From the NCBI GenBank assembly GCA_963734845.1, contig CAVTIS010000011.1, forward strand, positions 124,001 to 188,000: 64,000 bases of DNA, written 5' to 3'. Position numbers and translations under genes: made by a program. Positions within the stretch are counted from its first letter, which is position 1. Each line of letters starts with the position of its first letter. This document shows, piece after piece, positions 43,891 to 54,119 of the stretch. The notes beneath the pieces are model-generated. The model did no database searches, was not told the DNA's origin, and saw only the letters and a list, made by a program, of their open reading frames with translations. This stretch comes from JAKAVN01 sp963734845. Lineage in GTDB: Bacteria; Desulfobacterota; Binatia; Binatales; Binataceae.

Positions 43891-44924
43891 GGTGCCTCGC
43901 CCGACAATAGTCTTTCCAACTGCGCCAGCAGACGCCAGAGCTGCGCGCCCATCGCGGCCATCCGCAAATCGTCGAAGTTTCCACTTTCGAAGCAGTTGGC
44001 CGCGCCGACATGCATCACGGCCAGCGTAAAAGTTCCGAATATCTCGTAAAACGTGACCGCGCGTGGGTCGACCACGATTCCGCTCAACTCCTGGTAGCGC
44101 CGGTAAAGTTCATCGCGCGCAACCAAATGGCACATTAGCGGCGAACGACCGCGAAACGCCCGCATGCACATCCATCCCAGGTCCTGATGCGGGTCGCCGA
44201 GATGCACCAGCTCCCAATCCAGCATCGCGCTGATGCGCCCGTTGAGCACCAGGAAATTGCCGATCCGGTAGTCGCCGTGAATCACGCTGATGCGCGGCGC
44301 GCGCGGGCTGTTGGCGCGCAGCCACAGCAGCCCCCACTCCAGAATCGGATACGGCTGCCGCTCATGCCGCCGCAGGTATCGCTCCCAAAAGTCGATTTGC
44401 GCGGCCGCCGCCTGCGTCACGTCGCGAGCGCCATCGAGTTGTTCCGCCGGCGTGCCGTGCCAATCGAAACCATGCAGCCGCGCGAGCCCGGCAACGAACT
44501 GCTCGCCCAACGCCGCGCGCGTCGCGTCGTCAAATGCCGCACCACCGCCCGGCACCCAGGGCAGCGGCGCCTCGCCCTCGACCTTCTCCATCAGGAAAAA
44601 CGGCGCACCCAAGACCTCATGCGAATCGCTATACCAGTAGACGCGCGGCACCGGCACTCCGCTGTGCTCGATCGCCTTGAGCGCGACGAACTGCGGAACC
44701 GCGCTGTACGGCGCGAAGACTCCGTCGGGCGGACCGATGCGTGCGATGAGCTTGCGATGCTGCCGCTCGCCGCCCTCCTCCCACGTCGCCTCGAAACCAT
44801 AGGTCAGCCACGAGAATCCGACTGAGTAACGGGTCAGCTCGCCAACTGTGACGGGCCCGCCGGTTTGCTTAGCGATGAAGCCAGTTAGGCGGTCACGCAA
44901 TTCTGTCTCGGACGGTTGATACAT
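43887..44924 (-). CDS. Aminoglycoside phosphotransferase (APH)-family kinase-like protein
   Basis: A 345-residue protein with the kinase-like APH fold. The catalytic loop HGDYRIGNFLV contains the Asp base and the downstream Asn, and the Mg-binding MLDWELVHLGDPHQDLGWM contains the DxD-like Asp. An ATP-binding Lys is in the GGERQHRKLIARIG stretch. The closest group is the ACAD10/11-like phosphotransferases acting on 4-hydroxyacyl-CoA or other hydroxy substrates, not drug resistance. First gene of the set 44924-42260 and divergent from kdp. Confidence 0.86.
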   Translation of the reverse strand: MYQPSETELRDRLTGFIAKQTGGPVTVGELTRYSVGFSWLTYGFEATWEEGGERQHRKLIARIGPPDGVFAPYSAVPQFVALKAIEHSGVPVPRVYWYSDSHEVLGAPFFLMEKVEGEAPLPWVPGGGAAFDDATRAALGEQFVAGLARLHGFDWHGTPAEQLDGARDVTQAAAAQIDFWERYLRRHERQPYPILEWGLLWLRANSPRAPRISVIHGDYRIGNFLVLNGRISAMLDWELVHLGDPHQDLGWMCMRAFRGRSPLMCHLVARDELYRRYQELSGIVVDPRAVTFYEIFGTFTLAVMHVGAANCFESGNFDDLRMAAMGAQLWRLLAQLERLLSGEAP

Positions 44925-45023
44925 GAACGACGTTTCGGAATTACTTTTTTGTTACGACTCGTGTGCGCTCTCAGGCGCTTGTGGCCGGCGCGCGAAAACT
45001 AGCAAACCATTCCTATCTTGGAA

Positions 45024-45039
45024 AGCGCACGATTGCGCT
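45024..45039. promoter_or_regulatory. Inverted repeat, candidate enhancer site for the Kdp activator
   Basis: AGCGCA-CGAT-TGCGCT is a perfect 6-bp inverted repeat with a 4-bp spacer. The same hexamer occurs singly at 44964 (TGCGCT), 45064 and 45111 (AGCGCA), so five half-sites cluster in about 150 bp. Its centre is about 115 bp upstream of the better -24 element, a normal distance for a sigma-54 activator. Confidence 0.45.
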
Positions 45040-45098
45040 CGAGTTTCGCCATAGACATTGCGAAGCGCAGTTTTCACATCCCTGCAAACTGCAATCAT

Positions 45099-45114
45099 GG
45101 GCACGCTCGCAGCG
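45099..45114 (+). promoter_or_regulatory. Second, weaker -24/-12 element upstream of kdp
   Basis: GGGCACG, four bases, CAGCG: GGCACG matches the -24 box perfectly and the spacing to the GC of the -12 box is exact, but the TT before GC is missing. Transcription would start near 45125, giving a 43-nt leader before the first small gene. Confidence 0.3.
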
Positions 45115-45146
45115 CAAAGCTTCTCATCTTCACACGATCGTCGCTT

Positions 45147-45162
45147 TGGCATGTCTCGTGCT
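45147..45162 (+). promoter_or_regulatory. Candidate sigma-54 (-24/-12) promoter of the kdp operon
   Basis: TTGGCATG, TCTC, GTGCT fits the consensus YTGGCACG-N4-TTGCW with two mismatches; the invariant GG (45148-45149) and GC (45160-45161) are present at the required 10-bp spacing. The predicted start (about 45173) falls just after the first ATG of the small gene and before its second ATG (45177), so the message would be nearly leaderless or only kdpF onward would be expressed from it. Confidence 0.4.
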
Positions 45163-45167
45163 CGATT

Positions 45168-45260
45168 ATGACGGTCATGTGGGACCTGATCTTCATCGTG
45201 GCAACGGCCGCCTTCTTCGCCGTGAGCCTCGCCTACGTGGAAGGATGTCAGCGGTTATGA
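45168..45260 (+). CDS. 30-residue membrane peptide preceding kdpF
   Basis: The peptide has a single transmembrane helix (MWDLIFIVATAAFFAVSLAYV) followed by EGCQRL. Short genes ending in a C-x-x-L-like tail are, as I recall, often found just before kdpF in actinobacterial and related kdp operons. Its TGA overlaps the kdpF ATG (ATGA), the usual sign of coupled translation. It could assist the KdpFABC complex as a second small subunit. A start at ATG 45177 (27 residues) is equally possible. Confidence 0.6.
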   Translation: MTVMWDLIFIVATAAFFAVSLAYVEGCQRL

Positions 45261-45349
45261 GCACTTGGGAATTGATCCTGGGATCCGCTGGCGCCGTACT
45301 CCTGACCGCGTATCTCGTCTACGCACTGTTGCGCCCCGAGCGATTCTAG
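45257..45349 (+). CDS. kdpF: K+-transporting ATPase subunit KdpF
   Basis: The 30-residue peptide MSTWELILGSAGAVLLTAYL, then VYALLRPERF, has one transmembrane helix and the LxRPExF C-terminus typical of KdpF, the small lipid-like subunit that stabilises KdpFABC. It follows the 30-residue peptide gene with a 4-bp overlap and precedes kdpA by 27 bp. Confidence 0.9.
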   Translation: MSTWELILGSAGAVLLTAYLVYALLRPERF

Positions 45350-45376
45350 GGGCCCATCCTCTTCGAGGGATCTCAG

Positions 45377-47104
45377 ATGTTCTGGAACGCAGTTTTCCAG
45401 GTAGGGATTTTCTTGGCCATCGTCACCGCGCTGAGCGTGCCGCTCGGGCTTTACATGGCACGCGTCTTCGCGCACGAGCCGACTTTTCTCGACCCGGTGC
45501 TCGCGCCGATCGAGCGGCTCATCTATCGCGTTTGCCGGGTGCGGCCCGGCAGCGAAATGACGTGGGCTGAATACGCAGTCGCGATGCTGGTTTTCAGCAT
45601 GGTCGGGATGATCGTGCTGTACGCGATGCAGCGGCTGCAGGCGTTCCTGCCGCTCAATCCACAGAAGTTCGCGGGCGTGGCGCCCGATCTGGCCTTCAAC
45701 ACGGCGGCGAGCTTCACCACCAACACCAACTGGCAAGCCTACGGCGGCGAATCGACCATGAGCTATCTCACGCAGATGGCCGGGCTCGCCTTTCACAATT
45801 TCGTTTCTGCCGCGGCCGGTATCGCGATCGCGATCGCGGTGATTCGCGGCTTCGTACGCCGCAGCGCCAAGACGCTCGGGAATTTCTGGGTCGACCTGAC
45901 CCGCGCCATACTGTGGGTGCTGTTGCCGATCTCGGTCGTCTTCGCGCTGGTGCTGGTCTGGCAGGGGGTGCCGGATAATTTCAGTCCCTACGCGCAGGTC
46001 AAGACGGTGGAGGGCGCGCAGCAGGTGGTTGCCCAAGGTCCGGTCGCCTCGCAGGAGATCATCAAGGAACTCGGCACCAACGGCGGCGGCTTTTTTAACG
46101 CCAACTCGGCGCATCCATACGAAAACCCGACTCCGTTGACGGACTTGCTGGAGCTCGTTGCGATTTTCGCGATCGGCGCAGGCCTCACCCATACGTTCGG
46201 CCACATGGCGGGCGATCGGCGACAGGGATGGGCGTTGTTCGGGGTGATGGCGATTATGTTTTTGATGGGCGTGACGCCGGCCATCTGGGCCGAGCAGCGC
46301 GGTAATCCGCAGTTCGCCGCGCTCGGTCTCCATCAGCACGCCACCGCGGGCCAGTCCGGCGGCAACATGGAGGGCAAGGAGACCCGCTTTGGCACCATCG
46401 ATTCGGCGCTGTGGGCGACCGTCACCACCGACACCTCGTGCGGCGCGGTCAATTCGATGCACGACAGCTTCACGCCGCTGGGCGGACTCGTCCCGCTCGT
46501 CGACATGCAGATCGGCGAGATCATTTTCGGCGGCGTCGGCTCAGGACTTTACGGGATGCTGGTGATGGCGGTGCTGTCGGTCTTCATCGCGGGTTTGATG
46601 GTGGGGCGGACGCCGGAGTATTTGGGCAAGAAGATCGAAGGCCGTGAGATGAAACTCGCGATGCTTTTCATTCTGATCTTTCCCGCGGTTATCCTGCTGC
46701 CCGCCGCGATCGCGGTCGTGACCAAGGTGGGACTGGCGGGCATTACCAATCCCGGACCGCACGGCTTCTCGCAGATTCTGTATGCCTACTCAGAAGCCTC
46801 GGCCAACAACGGCTCGGCCTTCGGTGGACTGAACGCGAACAGCTTTTTCTACAACACGACGCTCGCGTTTGTGATGCTGTTTGGCCGCTTCATGATGAAA
46901 ATTCCGGTGCTCGCGCTGGCCGGCTCGCTGGCGGGCAAGAAAGTTGCGCCGCCAAGCGCCGGCACGTTTCCGACCAACGGTGCGATTTTCGTAGTGCTTT
47001 TGATCGGAGTGATCCTGATCGTCGCGGCGTTGACGTTCTTCCCCGCCGACGCGCTGGGCCCGATCGTCGAGCACCTGGCGATGATGCAGGGCAAGCTCTA
47101 CTAG
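45377..47104 (+). CDS. kdpA: K+-transporting ATPase subunit KdpA
   Basis: A 575-residue polytopic protein of the superfamily of K+ transporters. The four selectivity-filter (P-loop) regions are visible, with NTAASFTTNTNWQAYGGE, ELGTNGGGFFNANSAHPYENPTP, TDTSCGAVNSMHDSFTPLGG and YSEASANNGSAFGGLNANS as landmarks. KdpA selects and channels K+. Length and all motifs are normal. Confidence 0.97.
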   Translation: MFWNAVFQVGIFLAIVTALSVPLGLYMARVFAHEPTFLDPVLAPIERLIYRVCRVRPGSEMTWAEYAVAMLVFSMVGMIVLYAMQRLQAFLPLNPQKFAGVAPDLAFNTAASFTTNTNWQAYGGESTMSYLTQMAGLAFHNFVSAAAGIAIAIAVIRGFVRRSAKTLGNFWVDLTRAILWVLLPISVVFALVLVWQGVPDNFSPYAQVKTVEGAQQVVAQGPVASQEIIKELGTNGGGFFNANSAHPYENPTPLTDLLELVAIFAIGAGLTHTFGHMAGDRRQGWALFGVMAIMFLMGVTPAIWAEQRGNPQFAALGLHQHATAGQSGGNMEGKETRFGTIDSALWATVTTDTSCGAVNSMHDSFTPLGGLVPLVDMQIGEIIFGGVGSGLYGMLVMAVLSVFIAGLMVGRTPEYLGKKIEGREMKLAMLFILIFPAVILLPAAIAVVTKVGLAGITNPGPHGFSQILYAYSEASANNGSAFGGLNANSFFYNTTLAFVMLFGRFMMKIPVLALAGSLAGKKVAPPSAGTFPTNGAIFVVLLIGVILIVAALTFFPADALGPIVEHLAMMQGKLY

Positions 47105-47121
47105 CAGAGGAGTGGATTTCG

Positions 47122-49164
47122 ATGACTGAGCGTAAGGCGACGGCGCTGTGGGACAGCCAGATCGTCAAGGGCGCGCTGGTTGATTCGCTGCGCAAGTTTG
47201 ACCCGCGGATCCAGGCCCGCAACCCGGTCATGTTCGTGGTCGAGGTGACCGCGCTCGCCGTGACCGTGATCCTCTTCCGCGATTTCTTTCTCGGCCGCGG
47301 CGCGCTTGCCGCCTTCGAGTTTCAGATCGCGCTCTGGCTGTGGTTCACGGTGCTGTTCGCCAACTTCGCCGAGGCAATGGCCGAGGGACGCGGCAAGGCG
47401 CAGGCCGACAACCTGCGCAAGACCCGCACCGAAACCCAGGCCAAGCTGGTCACTGCCGGCGGCAGCATCGAGCTGGTCGCGGCGACGAAACTCAAACGCG
47501 GTGACGTGGTGCTGGTCGAGGCGGGCGACGTCATTCCCGGCGACGGCGAAGTGATCGAGGGTATCGCCGCGGTCAACGAGGCCGCGATCACCGGCGAGTC
47601 CGCCCCGGTCATTCGCGAAAGCGGCGGCGACCGGAGCGCCGTTACCGGCGGCACCACGGTCATCTCCGACCACATCAAGGTGCGCATCACCGCCAACCCG
47701 GGCGAGACCTTCCTCGACCGCATGATCGCGCTGGTCGAGGGCGCGCAGCGCCAGAAAACGCCCAACGAAATCGCGCTCAGCATCCTGCTCGCCGGTCTGA
47801 CGATCATTTTCATGCTGGTCTGCGTTAGCCTCTATCCATACGCGCGTTACGGCGGCACCTCGCTCTCGCTGCCAGTGCTGGTGGCGTTGCTGGTGTGCCT
47901 GATTCCAACCACCATCGGCGGATTGCTCTCGGCCATCGGCATCGCCGGGATGGATCGCCTCGTCCAGCACAACGTGCTCGCAATGTCGGGCCGCGCGGTC
48001 GAAGCCGCCGGCGACGTCGACACGCTGCTGCTCGATAAGACCGGCACCATCACGCTGGGCAACCGGATGGCGACCGAGTTCCTGCCTATGCTTGACGTGC
48101 GAGTGGAGATGCTTGCCGACGCGGCGCAACTGGCGTCGCTCGCCGACGAGACACCCGAGGGCCGTTCGATCGTGGTGCTGGCCAAGCGCGAGTATAATTT
48201 GCGCGGCCGCGAACTGGCGGAGAAGGACGCGCAATTCATCCCCTTCTCGGCGCAGACCCGGATGAGCGGCGTCGACCTCAACGGGCGGCGGATTCGCAAG
48301 GGCGCCGCCGACCAAGTGGTCAAGTTCGCGCGCGAGAGCGGCGGCCAGGCGCCGACCGAGCTGGCCGGCATCGTCGAGCGTATCGCGCGCAGCGGCGGAA
48401 CGCCGCTGGTGGTCGCCGACAATGCGCAGATTCTCGGCGTGATCCATCTCAAGGACATCATCAAGGAAGGTATCCGCGAGCGCTTCGCGCGGCTGCGCGC
48501 GATGGGCCTGCGCACGGTGATGATCACCGGCGACAATCCGCTGACCGCCGCGGCGATCGCACACGAGGCTGGCGTCGACGATTTTCGCGCCGAGGCCACG
48601 CCGGAAACCAAGCTCGCGCTGATTCGCGAGGAGCAGGCGCTAGGCAAGCTGGTGGCGATGATCGGCGACGGCACCAACGACGCGCCGGCGCTCGCCCAGG
48701 CCGACGTCGGGATCGCGATGAACGCCGGAACCCAGGCCGCGCGCGAGGCCGGCAACATGGTCGACCTCGATTCGAATCCGACCAAGATCATGGAGGTGGT
48801 GGAGATCGGCAAGCAACTGCTGATCACGCGCGGCGCGCTGACCACCTTTTCGATCGCCAACGACGTCGCCAAGTATTTCGCGATCATCCCGGCGATGTTC
48901 GTGATCGGCTACCCCGAACTGCAGAAGCTCAACGTGATGCATCTGGCGACTCCCGAGAGCGCGATCCTCTCGGCCGTCATCTTCAACGCGCTGATCATCG
49001 TTGCTCTGATTCCGCTGGCGCTGCGCGGTGTCGCGTACCGGCCACTCGGCGCCGCCGCCATCCTGAGCCGCAACCTGCTGATCTATGGTCTCGGCGGCGT
49101 GATCGTGCCGTTCATCGGAATCAAGCTCATCGATCTCTTCGTGACCGCGTTCCATCTCGCGTGA
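47122..49164 (+). CDS. kdpB: K+-transporting P-type ATPase subunit KdpB
   Basis: A 680-residue P-type ATPase. The phosphorylation motif LLLDKTGTITLGNR has the catalytic Asp at 305; TGES in the A-domain and MIGDGTNDAPALAQADVG (hinge, about 515) are intact. KdpB hydrolyses ATP to drive K+ uptake through KdpA at sub-micromolar affinity. An SD-like AGAGGAG lies upstream of the ATG. Confidence 0.97.
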   Translation: MTERKATALWDSQIVKGALVDSLRKFDPRIQARNPVMFVVEVTALAVTVILFRDFFLGRGALAAFEFQIALWLWFTVLFANFAEAMAEGRGKAQADNLRKTRTETQAKLVTAGGSIELVAATKLKRGDVVLVEAGDVIPGDGEVIEGIAAVNEAAITGESAPVIRESGGDRSAVTGGTTVISDHIKVRITANPGETFLDRMIALVEGAQRQKTPNEIALSILLAGLTIIFMLVCVSLYPYARYGGTSLSLPVLVALLVCLIPTTIGGLLSAIGIAGMDRLVQHNVLAMSGRAVEAAGDVDTLLLDKTGTITLGNRMATEFLPMLDVRVEMLADAAQLASLADETPEGRSIVVLAKREYNLRGRELAEKDAQFIPFSAQTRMSGVDLNGRRIRKGAADQVVKFARESGGQAPTELAGIVERIARSGGTPLVVADNAQILGVIHLKDIIKEGIRERFARLRAMGLRTVMITGDNPLTAAAIAHEAGVDDFRAEATPETKLALIREEQALGKLVAMIGDGTNDAPALAQADVGIAMNAGTQAAREAGNMVDLDSNPTKIMEVVEIGKQLLITRGALTTFSIANDVAKYFAIIPAMFVIGYPELQKLNVMHLATPESAILSAVIFNALIIVALIPLALRGVAYRPLGAAAILSRNLLIYGLGGVIVPFIGIKLIDLFVTAFHLA

Positions 49165-49179
49165 GGAAAAGGAAAAGCA

Positions 49180-49764
49180 ATGCGCACGCTCATAACTGCG
49201 ATCGCGATGACCATCGCGCTGACGCTGGTGACCGGAATCGTCTATCCGATAGCGGTATGGGGAATCGCGCAGGTGCTTTTCGCCTGGCAGGCGAACGGAA
49301 GCCTGGTCATGCGCGGCGGACAGGTGGTGGGCTCCGCACTTATCGGACAGAATTTCGCCGCCGCGAAATATTTCCATCCCCGTCCTTCGGCCGCCGGCGA
49401 CAAGGGCTACGACGCGAGCAACTCCGGCGCGTCTAACCTGGGGCCGACCAATCGCAAACTGATTGATGCGACCAAGGCCGCGCTGCACAAGGTGCTTCAG
49501 GAAAACCCCGGCGCCTTGCCAGCGCAGGTGCCGATTGACCTGGTTACCGCCTCGGCCAGCGGACTAGACCCCGAAATCTCGCCGGCGTCGGCGGAGCTGC
49601 AAGTCGCGCGGGTGGCGAAGGCGCGCGGGCTCAGCGAGGCCGTAGTGCTCGACGTGGTGCACGACAACGTGCGGCCGCGCTTCGCCGAACTGTTCGGGGA
49701 ACCGGGCGTCAATGTCCTGGAGCTTAACCTAGCGCTTGACCGGATGGCCGCGCCGGCCCGCTAA
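49180..49764 (+). CDS. kdpC: K+-transporting ATPase subunit KdpC
   Basis: A 194-residue protein with one N-terminal membrane helix and the family patterns VTGIVYPIAVWGIAQVLF, GSALIGQNFAAAKYFHPRPSAAG and DLVTASASGLDPEISPASAELQVARVAKARGLSE. KdpC stabilises nucleotide binding by KdpB in the KdpFABC pump. It follows kdpB by 15 bp. Confidence 0.96.
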   Translation: MRTLITAIAMTIALTLVTGIVYPIAVWGIAQVLFAWQANGSLVMRGGQVVGSALIGQNFAAAKYFHPRPSAAGDKGYDASNSGASNLGPTNRKLIDATKAALHKVLQENPGALPAQVPIDLVTASASGLDPEISPASAELQVARVAKARGLSEAVVLDVVHDNVRPRFAELFGEPGVNVLELNLALDRMAAPAR

Positions 49765-49800
49765 GACGGCGCGGCGGCGTGCGTATATACTCTTGCCGGT

Positions 49801-50961
49801 ATGGCTGAGGAGCGTCCCGCGCCGGAGTCTTTCCTCGACCTGGTCGCCGAGCAGCGAAAGGGGCGGCTCAAGATTTACGTCGGCGCAGCGGCCGGCGTTG
49901 GCAAGACCTGGCGGATGCTCGAAGAGGCGCACGAGCTGCGCAACAAAGGCATCGACGTGGTGCTCGGCTTCATCGAAACCCATCGGCGCGAGGACACCGA
50001 CGAGATGGTTGGGGACCTGGAAGTGGTCCCGCGCCGCAGGATCGACTACCGCGGCGTCCCGTTGGAAGAAATGGACGTCGACGCGATCCTCGCGCGCAAG
50101 CCGGAGGTCGCAGTGGCCGACGAACTCGCGCACACCAACGTCGCTGGTTCCAAGCACGAAAAGCGCTACCAGGACATCGAAGAGCTGCTCGCTGCGGGCA
50201 TCAACGTCATCACCGCGATGAACATCCAGCACGTCGAAAGCCTCAACCCGATGATGAAGCGGCTGACCGGCATCGAGGTGCGCGAAACCGTGCCGGACTC
50301 CTTTCTCGCGCGCGCCGACCAGATCGTCAACGTCGACGTCACGGTCGAGGCGCTGCGCGAACGGCTGCGTGAGGGCAAGATCTATCCGCCCGCGCAAATC
50401 GAGCAAGCGCTCAAGAACTTTTTCAAGCCGGCCAACCTAGCGTCGCTCCGCGAAGTGTCGCTGCGCGAGGTCGCGCGCGGCCTAAGCCGCCAGCGTGAGG
50501 ACCGCGAGGCGCTGCAGCGCGAAGGCGGCCGACGCATGCTGCCGAACGAGCGGGTAATGGTTGGACTATCCTCCAATGCGCACGATCGCGGGATGCTCCT
50601 ACGCAAGACCTGCCGGATCGCGGGGCAGCTCGGAGCCGAGTGGTACGCGGTGCACGTCGAGACACCATCCGAGGCGGCCGGGCGAGTCAGCACCCGCGAC
50701 TTCGTCAAGCTGCTCGACAACATCAACCTGGCCGGCGATCTCGGCGCCGAAACCGTGTGGCTGAAATCGGACGACATCGTGGCCGCGATGCTGGAATTCG
50801 CGCGCGCGCACGGAGTTACCAAGATCGTGCTCGGCCGCACGCACCAGCCGCTCTGGCGCCGCCTGCTCAAGGGCGACGTGACCAAGCAGATGCTCAACGC
50901 CGCGGTGGATTTCGACGTCGAGGTGGTGGGCGGCGATGACGACGCCGACAAGCAATCATGA
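49801..50961 (+). CDS. KdpD-type K+ sensor, N-terminal half only (KdpD + USP domains)
   Basis: A 386-residue protein with the KdpD osmosensing domain: Walker A GAAAGVGKT at 28-36, DELAHTNVAGSKHEKRYQDIEELL and MNIQHVESLN, followed by a universal-stress-protein-like domain (RVMVGLSSN...KIVLGRTHQPLWRRLLKG). E. coli KdpD then has four membrane helices, GAF and histidine kinase; all of these are missing here. The ATGA overlap with the next gene suggests that the sensor and a separate kinase act as a split KdpD. kdpD would be the nearest symbol but the gene is not full length. Confidence 0.9.
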   Translation: MAEERPAPESFLDLVAEQRKGRLKIYVGAAAGVGKTWRMLEEAHELRNKGIDVVLGFIETHRREDTDEMVGDLEVVPRRRIDYRGVPLEEMDVDAILARKPEVAVADELAHTNVAGSKHEKRYQDIEELLAAGINVITAMNIQHVESLNPMMKRLTGIEVRETVPDSFLARADQIVNVDVTVEALRERLREGKIYPPAQIEQALKNFFKPANLASLREVSLREVARGLSRQREDREALQREGGRRMLPNERVMVGLSSNAHDRGMLLRKTCRIAGQLGAEWYAVHVETPSEAAGRVSTRDFVKLLDNINLAGDLGAETVWLKSDDIVAAMLEFARAHGVTKIVLGRTHQPLWRRLLKGDVTKQMLNAAVDFDVEVVGGDDDADKQS

Positions 50962-52741
50962 GCACGCCATCGCTGCGCACGCGCATCCGCAACGTCAGCC
51001 TGCTGCTGGTCGTGCTGGTAATCGGCCTCGGCCTGTATGCCCTGCCCCGCGTCTACCGGCTGGGGACCGTGATTCGTCAAACGCTCCATCGCAACTACGT
51101 CAGTATCGAAGTCGCCCAGCATCTCCACGAAACGCTGCGGGTGCTGCAGCTCGCCGAGCGCGATGGCGGTGGGCGGGCCGAGCTCACCCGCTCGCGCGCC
51201 GCCTTCAGGCATTGGATGGATATCGAGGACCAAGACTTCACCGAGGCTGGCGAGCCCGAGCTGGCGCACGATATCGATGGCCGCGGGCGGCGGCTGTTCG
51301 AGGAAATCGCCGCCGCGCCGCCGCAGGCGCGCCACGACCAGGAGTTCGACGAGCTGCATGCGCGGCTGAACGACCTCACCGCGATAAACGAGGCCGCGAT
51401 GTGGCGCGCGGACAGCCGCGCCGCCGGGCTCGGCAAGCGGCTGACTTACGAATTCGCCGGCGGGCTCCTGGTCCTGCTGGTGACCGGCATCGCGATGTCG
51501 TGGGGGCTGGGATGGGTACTGGCGCGCCCGCTCACGGAACTAACCGAGCGGCTGCGCGGCGTGAGTCAGCGCCGCGTCCACGTGCGGCTCGGGCCGCAGC
51601 CGCTGGCCGAGCTCGAGGCAGTGGCGCGCGAGTTCAACCAGATGGCCGATCATCTCGAGCAATACGAGAAGCTCAACCTCGAACGCCTGCTCTATGAGAA
51701 ACGCAAGACCGAGGCGATCGTCGAAAGCCTCGAGGATGGCGTGGTGCTGATCGACTCGGCCGGAGTTGTCACTCATATCAACGAAGTGGCGGCGCTAATC
51801 ATGGACATCGAACCCGCCGACGCGCTCGGCAATCCGTTAGACGATCTCAGCAGCAACTCGCCGCACTATCGCCGGGTGCGCGACGCGCTGCGCGGGCTGC
51901 GTCGTGCCGCGCCTGACGGGCCGCGCACCGAGGTGCAGCTGCACGTGCGCGGCCGCGACCATTCCTATGTGCTCAAACCGATCGCGCTCCATCGCACCGA
52001 GGGCGTCGCGCTCGGCACCCTGCTCATCCTGCAGGACGTGACCTATCTGCGCGACCAGGATCGGGCGCGCAGCAACCTGGTCGAAACGCTCTCGCACGAG
52101 CTGCGCACGCCGCTCACGTCGCTGGCGCTCTCTGCGCAACTGCTGCAACGCGAGGAGGCAACGCTGGACTCGCGCCAGCGTGAGTTCCTGCGCACGATTC
52201 TCGAGGAATGCGCGCGGATGAAACAGCTCACCGACAACCTGCTCAATCTCGCGCGCGGCGAGCTCGCCTCCATCTCGATCGCGCGCGAGCGCCTGGACCT
52301 CGCGCGCGTGGCCGAGGAGGTCGCGGGGCGCTTTCGCATCCAGGCCGAGGAAAAGCAGGTGGCGCTGGACCGCCATATCACGGGAGTCCCGCCGGTGAGC
52401 GGCGATCCGGTCAAGCTTTCGTGGGTGGTCTCGAACCTGATCGGCAACGCGCTGCGCTATACTCCCAGGGGTGGACGGATCGAAGTCATGACCGGATGGG
52501 CCGATGACATGGTGCGGCTGGAGGTCGCCGACTCCGGCCCGGGAATCGCGCCCGAGCTGCGCGACCATGTCTTCGAGCGCTTCGCGCAGTATGGCGACGG
52601 CGCCGACAAAGGCGCGGCGGGGCTGGGACTGGCGATCGTCAAGGACATCGTGATCGCGCACGGTGGGCGAATCTTTGTCACCGGCAATGCTCCGACCGGC
52701 AGCCGTTTCGTGGTCCAGTTGCCGGTGTCGCGGGAGGCCTG

Positions 52742-52742
<1 letters not shown>
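50958..52742 (+). CDS. Membrane sensor histidine kinase (HAMP-PAS-HisKA-HATPase) of the kdp locus
   Basis: A 594-residue kinase with two membrane helices (about 12-34 and 160-180) framing a periplasmic helical sensor, a HAMP domain, a PAS domain (LEDGVVLIDSAGVVTHIN), HisKA with phosphoacceptor H380 (SHELRTPLTSL), and HATPase_c with NLIGNALRYT and DSGPGIAPELRDHVFERF boxes. It probably phosphorylates the response regulator whose ATG shares one base with its stop, TGATG. It overlaps the KdpD-like sensor gene by 4 bp. Confidence 0.92.
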
Positions 52743-54076
<1,334 letters not shown>

Positions 54077-54119
54077 GCGTTGCGGCGCACCGCGTGGTCG
54101 GCAGCGCCTGGCGGCGCGC

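Noticed and set aside
45248..46462. 404-codon minus-strand frame opposite kdpF and kdpA
   Set aside because: Shadow frame; composition dominated by Arg, His, Glu and Gln repeats and no recognisable domain.
47101..48564. 487-codon minus-strand frame opposite kdpB
   Set aside because: Arg/Asp/Gln-rich shadow of a long GC-rich gene; no motif.
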